Positions 46,005 to 64,000 of a DNA stretch of 64,000 nucleotides are shown piece by piece. The notes under the pieces were generated by a model, which saw nothing but the letters and a program-made list of their open reading frames with translations, was not told the origin of the DNA and made no database searches. A program made the position numbers and the translations under genes. Position 1 is the first letter of the stretch, and each line of letters starts with the position of its first letter. Location: positions 310,001-374,000 of the forward strand of contig JBAJFE010000038.1 of NCBI GenBank assembly GCA_037903355.1. The letters run 5' to 3'. This DNA comes from Trichuris trichiura (taxonomy: Eukaryota > Nematoda > Enoplea > Trichinellida > Trichuridae).

Positions 46005-46782
46005 CTAGTTGAATCTTGCAGATAGCACCGAATCCATGTTAAACTTTCTGGCATACTTTCTCACTACTTCCTCATAAGCTGCCGGGTCACGACTGAAATA
46101 AAACGATCGTTACGCAAATGAGCTACAACGAAAAGGCGAAGTAATCGCACCCCAATGTCTCAAAAGGTTCTTTCTGCGCTGGATCCATCATGTTCGGCGT
46201 TTCAATCAGGCTCTGTATTCCCAGAAGAATCTGAAAAAGCATTGCCTTAGGGTGTGCGCAGTGGTACTTTGCTTACATCTTTTATCGTCAAGCTAGTGCG
46301 CCAGTCCTTCTGAACATCTAAAATGGACAAGCACACGGTTCCCGACGGAAAAACATTTGGGTGAAATAACGGGGGGTCGAATACGCCTAAAAAAGAACAT
46401 ATAATCGTAATGCCACATAGCGTTCGGCAAGCACTTCGGTGGGACAAGCGGATAGTCTTCTTTAAAATGCATCTTCATGTAATAAAGGCCGCCGCGCCAA
46501 GGCGAGTTAACAGGCCCTGGGATTCCGCATTCCCATGTCAACATGTTCAAGCTGCCGTCCGGCCTTTTCATAGGCTTTGCCACGAAACCCTGCAACACCC
46601 TTATCAAACAAATCTGACTCTCTAGACTTAAAGCTAGAATGCAAGTTCCGCTCTGCATGCACGGCTAGACTTCTTTTCAAAATCGCTGGTTTATCAATTA
46701 AAAAGTTGCTTACAAATGGATGGTCTTTCTTCCACATCGCTCGCTCTTGAGCTAAACGTGCCAACGCAATTTCAAGCACCAT
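46005..46782 (-). CDS. ubc-9: SUMO-conjugating enzyme UBC9 (E2)
   Basis: Transfers SUMO from the E1 to lysines of target proteins. Five exons: 46714-46782, 46433-46589, 46277-46386, 46151-46230, 46005-46092; phases agree and give 167 aa against 158 in human. Seen: N-terminal [27 protein letters not shown], the HPN motif in [10 protein letters not shown], catalytic Cys in GTVCLSIL, the UBC9-type insertion next to it ([15 protein letters not shown]), [17 protein letters not shown]. The C-terminus is about nine residues longer than usual ([11 protein letters not shown]). Intron 2 (46387-46432, 46 nt) has a GC donor (AAGT then gcttgc) with a normal TAG acceptor; only this junction keeps the [13 protein letters not shown] frame. 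Divergence from the human protein is moderate, so a UBC9-like paralogue is possible but less likely. Confidence 0.94.
46387..46432 (-). other. ubc-9: GC-AG intron in ubc-9
   Basis: 46 nt; donor AAGT then gcttgc, acceptor TTTTTTAG. No GT donor nearby keeps the PPKC-VFDPP frame. Confidence 0.7.
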
Positions 46783-48124
46783 CCTTACGTAACGATCGTT
46801 ATTTCTAACAAGGGTATAGTATACCGAAATAAGCAGGTTCCTGCTAAGCTTCGAAGACGTTGAGCCAAACTTTAATCTTTGAGAAAAATAAAACTCAAAG
46901 CAACAGGGAATGCATAGAAATTTTAGGCAGAAAGTTAGCTGATGTGACAACTCATTAGCAAATAGCTCGGCTCAGCTTGAATAGTTTCACCTTCGTACGA
47001 TTTCCGTCTCAGCAGTTAAGCATCATCAGGATAAATATTAATTTATTGCAATTGAAACAGAAAAGAATAGCTAGTTTTATTTTATGGCGCCGTGTAAGAG
47101 TTGAGCTGTGTTTGACACAAAACTTGAAAACGTTAGTTAGTAGAACGTTGGTAATACTCGTGGCAATAAGGTTAGCTTTAAATGGGCCCTATATTTAAAC
47201 TTTATGGCAATCTCAGCGAGCAGGGAACGTAGAGCCGCACTTAAAGAGAAAATTGGCGGATCTCCAGTCAAGCCTAACTGTAAGCGCTTTCACCTATCCT
47301 TCGACAATGCTCTTGCGAAAACTAGAGAGTACAGTAGGTGTTCCATTATCTGAAATTCCAAAATCCGGAGCCCTTCAGTGTTGACCTTACGTCACACGCA
47401 AAAACGTTGTGTAGCAAATTTGTGAAATGTAACCTATGACGTGGTGACGCACCTGTGCATGTCGGGAGAGTGACGGTGGGCCAATTGAGCCGTTGAGGAC
47501 TGCGCCTATGTGTGCTTTGCTTATACCGTTCGAATAAACTGGCTTTCTCTGCAGTGTGTCACAGTTGCATATGACGCTTTGCGACAAAGCTTTTGCGCAA
47601 TAGCTTGGGACGAAAGAACGTGAAAGTAACAGATTTGTTGGCAAATGCAAGCCCACGTAACAGAAATTCGCTCAGAAGTATTTACAAGACGCATATGATG
47701 GAATGTAATGTTGTGTTGTCTATCTTGACATGCGAGTTAAAAAAGACCAGCAGTTTCGTTAGTAGCGGCTATCCCAGTCAGCGTCAGGAAGCATTTTTCT
47801 TTGTAGCTTAAATTCCCTGTTAGGATACTGTGACGTCGTTCGCTTCATTCTATTCTGCTGTAGCTGTAATTCCTTCTAGCTAAATTAAAACTTGTTAATA
47901 CCTTCGGTGAGGGCATGAAATTTGAAGACAGCACCAAAACTCCAAGTGGAAGCGCGGCTCTTATGCCATGGCGCATGTGAGCCTCAGAATCTTTGCGCAG
48001 CCAAAGCTATAAAGCTAATAAACATCCATTACGTTAAGGGATATGTCCATACCCTATGACTGCGGGGGCGGCAGCACATTGGGCCCTTCGCGAGAGGAAC
48101 CCACAGTTTTCCAACTGTTTAAAC

Positions 48125-48197
48125 GGTAGATTTTAAAATGTGAGGTCATTTGCTGGGCTGGTAACCCAGCAAATGACCTCACATTTTAAAATCTACC
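48125..48197. repeat. Perfect 33-bp hairpin
   Basis: Arms 48125-48157 and 48165-48197 are identical in inverted orientation, with a 7-nt loop (CTGGTAA). It abuts the partial MITE copy at 48200. Confidence 0.92.
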
Positions 48198-48199
48198 AG

Positions 48200-48269
48200 T
48201 TACCAACTGGGCCAATCATTAACACCCATTACTTAGGTAGGTGTTCTCAGAAGCCGTTACATACGGTAA
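48200..48269. mobile_element. Half copy of a TACCGTATTTCACGG-type MITE
   Basis: Matches the right half of the element at 54721-54941: TACCAACTGGGCC, then ACACCCATTACTTAGGTAG, and ends near ATACGGTA. Its left half is missing and the perfect hairpin occupies that place. Confidence 0.7.
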
Positions 48270-48527
48270 TTACCGTAAAATGGCTAAAATTTCGCTTTTA
48301 CAATTACGATGAGTAACAAATCGTGTGAACAAAAAATAAAAATAAAATGTTGACTTCGGTGATCCATTCAAAAGGGTTCGTTGCAATTTTTTACAAAAAC
48401 TTTAAAAGAAAGATGATGAACAGGGAAACTTGAACAAGCACACCAGTTTTAAATATAAGACTTAAAAAGCAACAACTTAAAAACGTGTGTTCTAGCATCC
48501 AGCAATCGTGGACGTAACAGATGCACC

Positions 48528-58431
<9,904 letters not shown>

Positions 58432-59494
58432 CTAAAATGTCGAACCCATTAACCAAGAAAGCGAAACTGATGGCCAACACTTTGGCAACAAAATGTGTAC
58501 CCTGGGGCTTAAGCAGATGGTATAAAAAAAACTTGCGAAAGTAGTACCACTCCTCGAGCTAGCGCATAAATGCAAGCCATAGCTTTATGTAGCAAAGCAG
58601 CATTTCGGCACAGATTAAAATGCCTAGAAGATATCAGCTTTTGCACACTCAAACATACACTATCGAAGTAAATACTCAGGGTTTCTCAGCGAACAGTGAC
58701 CGCTGGTAAAATAAAACAATTTTATTTTCCGTTCCGCTCATGTCCTGTTTACAGCGGAGAATAAAAGATGAGTTACAGTGGCGATGACTGTTCTATGGAG
58801 CTGATTTACGACAAAACCACATAAAAGGAAGCTTTTCTTTTTCAATCTACAAAATTCAATTAGTAAGCAACATAAAATAGTTACTGTCGGACATTGATGC
58901 TTCATACACTAAGTCCGTTACGCCACAGCCGCTTGTAGTCAATATCCCTGATGGGCCGAAAACGCATTATAAAGGGTGGCTTTAATGCAGTTTCGCAACT
59001 ACAGCGGCAGAATAAGGGACGTATTTGAACCACGAAAATTCTCTTCTACAGTAGTCTTGCTGTTTTTGAATCATTGTACAGCCTCGGAGCACCACTGGTT
59101 ATTTTCCTACTTTCTTTTCTTCTTTTCTAAATTCCACCTGATGTTTTTGGTAACTACGCAATGACTTTGCTGGAAGAATCGCATCACCATTCGGTGACCC
59201 CCACAGGGATAAAGTGCACTGCTTTTTATTGATCTGCGTACATGCATCTTTTTCTCTCTGCTTTGCTATTATTAATGAGTAAATTGCTGTGCTCAATAAA
59301 GCTGCTGCAGGCGCCAATTCTATTAACCCAACTGGGCGGATAAGACATTGTAGAGGTTCATTTAGCTGAATCTTACTTGCGCTGGAGTTTTCTAAAGCAA
59401 CGAAGAATTCTGTTTATCGACGGTTTTATTGTCTCCCATCGTTTTACTTTGATTTTCGAGTGCTCCACCTTTATTCTTTGTCCGAATTTTCAAT
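58432..59494. other. Region upstream of the visible ABC transporter exons
   Basis: No further ABC exon was recognised here. Contains one GATGGGCCGAA repeat end at 58943-58998. Confidence 0.45.
58943..58998 (+). repeat. Single end of the GATGGGCCGAA repeat family
   Basis: ATCCCTGATGGGCCGAA followed by AAACGCATTATAAAGGGTGG and then GCAGTTTCGC, matching both ends of the 53341-53636 element. Confidence 0.5.
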
Positions 59495-59632
59495 TACAGT
59501 CGGCCCTCGTTATCCGCGGGTTCTATACAACGCGGTTTGTCAACCGTGAAATCGCGACGTCATCTTTTACACGGCAGTACACGAGATAAAGCCAAGAACA
59601 GTCAGTGGTTGCTGGAAACGTTTGTAGTGAGA

Positions 59633-59854
59633 CGTAGTCAGTGAATGCGAGGAATTAGGTGCCATCGATGAGGTCATGGACATAGTGAATATTGCCAAGG
59701 AGTTGGGAGGTGAGGCTTTCTCTGATATGATAGAAGACGATATCAGAGAGCACACAGAAGATTGTGGAAAACCGTTCACCAACGAGGAGCTCAAGGAACT
59801 GATGCAATCACCTACGGGCAGCGACGACGAGGTTATGCAAGATACAGGAGCTTA
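59633..59854 (+). pseudogene. Tigger-like transposase, C-terminal remnant
   Basis: An open frame of about 73 codons reads IVNIAKELGGEAFSDM, then EDDIREH and FTNEELKELMQS and ends TAA. This is the acidic C-terminal tail pattern of Tigger/jerky transposases (GGEGF...DIEE...LTNEEL). The catalytic domain is absent: only about 135 bp separate this fragment from the left terminus. Confidence 0.6.
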
Positions 59855-61190
59855 AACGCCTTCGGATTGGACACTGCAAAAGCTCACGCACCGTCTAGGT
59901 TAAAACCTTGTTCGTCGAGGTTTTAAAGCCTAAGAATAAACGTGTGCCTCTTAAAAATAAAGCTAAATGCGTAGGCCAGAATGAATTAACAGCGTCAGTG
60001 CAATAGATCCTTTCGATTGTCGATATGTTAACGCAATTTGTCAAAAATCAATCAAAAACATTTTTCAATACAAATAGAAACAAATCTTGCGAACAATTGA
60101 CAGTCACTGAGCCCAATGCACACCGCTGACCCAGAGGATTACGCAACTCACTAGGTTCACCCAAGTTGACCCCGGAAAGCTGACGCAGAAGAAACTTCCA
60201 GGTCCAATTTTGTCAACGAAAAAGGAATTATATCGGACATTCCTTGACATTAAAATAAACTACTGCTACAACTGTGTACGTGAAATCAGGAAGTGGCAGT
60301 AAAACACAACAGAAGTCTTAGTTAATAACAATGAAAGACTATTCAAATTTTACAAACGCAGACTTCCCCAGAAAACCACACATCGCACAAGAACAAAAAA
60401 CAAGTGCTACAAAACAGCAAAGCAGGAAGTCGAAAAAAAGCTGAAGAAGCGAAAGCCCTCATGTTCGCTAAAAACAATCGATGGGGCAAAACAGCGAAAT
60501 GCAGATACGGTATTTGAAAACTTAACGATTATGAGCGTTCTACATTCACTTGCCAGGAATTAGCACTCAAATTCACCGATTTGCATCCCACGCAGGAACT
60601 CTTTAGAATACGAAAAAAACAATCCCGTTTCAACGCAAGAACAGCCTCATTTCTTCAAAAAAATTCATTTACATAATATTAACGCAATTGCCTGAAAACA
60701 TTTTCACTCCAAATAGCGTATCTGTTTAATCGTTGAATATGACTGATCGAAATGTAAAGGACATTGCCACTATTGTTTCGCTCAATGCAACAGCCGATGG
60801 CATGACGTTGCTTTTAGTTGACTGTATGCTACGGACTTTGTCACAAAAGGACCACGCGGTTAGGCAAACGGTAAAAGGCCTCACAGGCAAAACCTTAAAA
60901 CTATTTGTAGTTCATATTTGCTTAGCATATACGGTCTACTTTTAAACAGCCAACGCAGTTTACCACAAGCAAATGCTAAATATATGAGTAAACAAAAGCA
61001 GTCCTTATAAAAGAACCTATCAGCAAATCTTTTCAACAGCTTTCTCTGTTGCGACTTTCCACATAAGTTCATTCTCGTTTTGCGACAAGGCCCATCGCTA
61101 GGTAGAAACCTTCTCTTCAGATTAACGAAGGAACTTTGCATGCCAGCAAATTTCCACAAAGCTTTTCGTTACAGGCTATTGGCAATTAAA
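59855..61190. other. Non-coding sequence inside the Tigger termini, upstream of the cystatin
   Basis: AT-rich. Two loosely similar segments near 60030 and 60690 share AACGCAATT and ACATTTTTCA-like blocks. The frame at 60733-60945 is not recognised. The cystatin promoter should be at the right end. Confidence 0.4.
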
Positions 61191-62199
61191 ATGTTTCCTC
61201 TTGTCCTGCTTGGAAGCTTACTGATAGCGCCAGCAACATGCATGAAAATGGTGGGTGCTCCAGATACCATTATGAATGCCGATAATGATAATTTCACTGT
61301 GGAAATCGTCAACCACGTTCTCGACGATGAAAACGAGCAACGCTATCTTAATAAAACAAGTCCGCTCGTTCTCGTACAAGTGTTTGAAGCAACAAGGCAG
61401 GTCGTTGCTGGACTTCGTTACCGGGTGACGTTCGCAGCAGGAGAAGCGCGCTGTCCGTCCGAACAGGTAACACACCGAAAGAACTCTACTTTCATACAGC
61501 TTTCCTGTAGTACGTTCATACACCTTTTAATCGCTCTTAGCATATATCCGCGCTTCGAAGAGAGACCGAAAAAACCTGATGCTTTCCAGGAACTGACTGC
61601 GGCTTTACTTTCCGCACAGAACCGACATAATTAAATGAGACCTTAATCAACCTCTAGGACATTTTCAAACCTGCAGATCATTGCAACCGTAGACAGTCCG
61701 TTTAGAGCATAGCGAACCTCCACTTCTCGCTAGAAGAAGGCTGCAGACAAACCATTCCGAACCGCTGGAACTATCCTCTACGCGGGACAAACAAATCAGT
61801 TGGACAAAACGAAGTACACTGCTTTTGACGTGTTCAGCAGGGTTCGTCTGCAAGCATGTCCGCTCTCACGGACACCCATTCTGATGCTCCTAAGCGCATT
61901 TCAGTTAGAAAATAACGTGACTATTAATCTTTTGAACTGTTTGTCGCTCAAAGTCCAGCTGATCAACGGCACGAAGATCGGAAGTAACTTTTCCTGTTCT
62001 TTAGGGAAGGACATATAAAGTCAGAAGAGAGAAATGTTGGCTCTTCCGAAATGGAGAAATGAGAATCTACAAAATAGACGTCGTGGACGCCCCATGGGAA
62101 AAGCCACCAAAAAAGACACTGGAAAAGCAAGTTGTCTACTCGTTTTACTATAGCACGAAAAAACCTAGTATGGAGCTAGGCGTGACAAGCGCAAAATAA
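61191..62199 (+). CDS. Secreted type-2-like cystatin (cysteine protease inhibitor)
   Basis: Cystatins block papain-like proteases by wedging an N-terminal Gly, a QxVxG loop and a Pro-Trp loop into the active site. Exon 1 is 61191-61466 (donor gtaaca, phase 0) and exon 2 is 62005-62199 (acceptor TTCTTTAG), giving 156 aa. I chose the Met at 61191 because it starts a clean signal peptide (MFPLVLLGSLLIAPATC). An upstream in-frame Met would bury it. Then come VGAPDT (the N-terminal Gly), QVVAGLRYRV (QxVxG present), ARCPSEQ and, in exon 2, KCWLF and DVVDAPWEKP (the Pro-Trp element). Two Cys in the mature part could form one disulfide. The tail past the PW loop is long. It lies within Tigger-like termini. 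Nematode cystatins are often secreted and can act on host immunity; that role here is only an inference from the family. Confidence 0.85.
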
Positions 62200-64000
62200 A
62201 CACTTCGCTACAGCATTCCCTTTGAGTACCAATAGAATAGCACCGCTTTCACGGTATTTTTTATGAACACGCAATGAATAATTCCGCGGAAACAGAGCAA
62301 CGGAAACATAGAATACGAAATTAAGGGCACTAACACACGTTTCCTGCGACTTAAAGCTTTTTTTGTTCGTTGCTTCACTCAGCGTTAACTTGAAGCGCTA
62401 CCTTAGGACGCGGGGAACTCGGGAGATGGCCCTTCCAGCCTGTGAAGAAACGGGATGAGCAGCCCTCTGCCGCACACAGTTTGCTAATTAATTGATGAGA
62501 ATCGTAACTGCAATTTTTTTCATAAGTACCAATTCATTGGTCATGGCTCAGGAAAGAAATTTCTTAGGAGCCGCATGTTGCCTTTTTTATGCCTCGCGAG
62601 CAAAGCAGCACTTTGAAAAAACGGTCCCTTTCTGCGCCACAGCGCTACTCTGAGCGGGTAACGAAAGCGGGACGGTAAGTAACTTGTCAACTAAAAATGG
62701 CAATAATGCAAATGAAACCGTTGCTTAATTGAGCCGTTCAGAATCGGTTCGGCTGACGATGTTTCACCTTTGGGGTCTAGCACTTGCTCAGGATAGTTCT
62801 TCACGTAGTACGTTTACAGCATTGCAGTGCAACCGCTCTGATGGCTAAGCCTATTAGACAAGCGCAGTCTCATTGATATCTTTATCTCGTGGCTAGATTC
62901 TATAGTACTAAGCTTCGAAGGATCACTAGGTATGATAACCGTTGCGGAGGGAATTCAAGGGGACAGGACGAAATAAGCAGCTAGAATATAAGCTATTTAG
63001 CCTTTTTTATAGGGTATCATATATAACGCGGATTCAGCTTAACGCGGTAAAACGTTGAAAATTTTGGACGAATTAACCGCGGATAACGAGAGCCGACTGT
63101 ATACAGATTTTTAGAACTAAGACTGAAAATGAGGCAAAGTGTAGCATTAAAAATCTGTTTTGCCTATTTTCTTGGAACGAACAAAAGAACATGCTATTCA
63201 AGCATAACAAGTTAATCTTGCGATAAGTTGCTTTTTTTCTAAGTGTACCACAATTGAAGAAAAAAACATAGTTGAGAAAAACGGTAGATTCGGCAACGTT
63301 AGTAACAGTTAAGCTATCAATAGAAATAGTGTAACATTGCTCAGGTTTGTAAGTTTGCTAGGAGTGACAAGAAAGAGCAGAACCTCCAAAAAACAAGAAC
63401 AATGGAAAGAACGGAATGAGTTTTTTCAAGAAATGGTTGACATGAGGCTAACAAGAGCAATATTTCCTGGGTCCTGAAAAATGTAGAATTTTTTTTCGCT
63501 ACAAAATCTTGCATAATCGACCTTCCATGAACGATTCAACGGTCAAATAGTGCTTGACTACTTGCATTGAAACTGTATACGCACATCATTTGTAATTCTC
63601 AAAAACCAGCATGGCGTCCATACAAATTTGGCGATCATAACTACCCATAAGAGCAAATGAAAGAATAGCGCGTCTACGTGGTAGTAAGTCAGCTAGGCTA
63701 TAACCAAGCTAGAGAGGATATGATATGGCATCTCGCAAATATTGTCACACTGAGCAAGCTCTATTATTCAAGGTTAGCCAAAGTAAAAAGCTCTTGAAAG
63801 TCTTGGGCACTGAGAAATATTTTTCCTGTTAATCTTAAATTTCAAACCTGTCTTTTCCTGAAGGAACTCATTTTGTCCATTACGCTGTTTATTTTTTTTG
63901 GAGATTCTGCTCTTTGTTGTCATTTCTAGCAAACGTCAAAGCGTGAGTAACGTTGCACCGCTTCCATCCATACCCTATCGGTCACTAGCATTTTTGAATC
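62200..64000. other. Right end of the window, no gene seen
   Basis: Includes the right Tigger terminus at about 63076-63099. The missing 5' exons of the ABC transporter were looked for on the minus strand and not found here. Confidence 0.45.

Larger units (their letters stand above)
46783..48527. other. Spacer between ubc-9 and the ABC transporter 3' end
   Basis: Holds a perfect 33-bp hairpin and a half copy of a small inverted-repeat transposon (listed separately). No gene seen. Confidence 0.5.
59497..63099 (+). mobile_element. Tigger/pogo-type transposon termini enclosing 3.6 kb
   Basis: The left end begins CAGTCGGCCCTCGTTATCC and the right end, in reverse complement, begins CAGTCGGCTCTCGTTATCC; both continue GCGG. 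TA lies directly outside each end (59495-59496 and 63100-63101), the expected target duplication. Just inside the left end is the last part of a Tigger-like transposase. The rest does not look like transposon coding sequence and includes the cystatin gene, so either one element carries host DNA or two old elements flank the gene. Confidence 0.65.

Noticed and set aside
61800..62018. Frame ending with NGTKIGSNFSC just before cystatin exon 2
   Set aside because: It is in a different frame from exon 2, has no donor to join it, and the acceptor for exon 2 lies inside it.

Overview
The window looks like nuclear DNA from an animal, most likely a nematode. The evidence is intron-split genes with many 46-60 nt GT-AG introns, a NALCN-auxiliary (NLF-1/FAM155) gene, a type-2 cystatin, Hippo and GCK-III kinases, and mobile DNA of the hAT, mariner, Tigger and Penelope kinds. 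The very small introns and the gene density would suit a whipworm-like (Trichocephalida) nematode. That placement is an inference from gene style only. I see no bacterial operons, rRNA genes, tRNA genes or CRISPR arrays.

Layout. 0.1-2.3 kb (+): an acidic tail-anchored protein of unknown function. 3.5-11.2 kb (-): a Hippo (MST1/2) kinase, with its SARAH exon separated by about 6 kb from the kinase exons. 12.5-14.6 kb (+): a complete GCK-III (MST3/MST4/STK25) kinase, head to head with Hippo. 14.6-22 kb: gene-poor, with degenerate repeats and a possible solo LTR. 22.1-27.3 kb (-): an NLF-1/FAM155 channel-assembly factor in two exons around a 3.7 kb intron. 27.3-34.9 kb: a GC-rich stretch with triplet repeats, then a non-autonomous hAT element holding a perfect 134-bp inverted repeat, and a decayed Penelope-like fragment. 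35.0-43.8 kb (-): LRRC57 (one exon) just downstream of an 18-exon Cullin-4 that carries a dead mariner in its 4.2 kb intron. 46.0-46.8 kb (-): the SUMO-conjugating enzyme UBC9. 48.5-58.4 kb (-): an ABCC4/MRP4-like ABC transporter, 5' end outside what I can trace. 61.2-62.2 kb (+): a secreted cystatin lying between the inverted ends of a Tigger-like transposon.

How the genes relate. Hippo and GCK-III kinases belong to neighbouring branches of the STE20 family and are functionally linked through STRIPAK in other animals. CUL4 is the scaffold of a neddylated ubiquitin ligase and UBC9 is the SUMO E2. LRRC57 lies about 100 nt past the CUL4 poly(A) signal on the same strand, with a splice acceptor 4 nt before its ATG, which is an operon-like arrangement.

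Most interesting signals: (1) two homologous, phase-matched exons in the second transmembrane domain of the ABC transporter, arranged so that using both or neither makes an early stop, which predicts mutually exclusive splicing; (2) a cystatin gene bracketed by Tigger inverted termini and a transposase remnant; (3) the perfect palindrome inside the hAT element; (4) two GC-AG introns, one in UBC9 and one in the ABC gene. All exon boundaries were read by eye from frame continuity and family resemblance; no alignment or transcript data were used.
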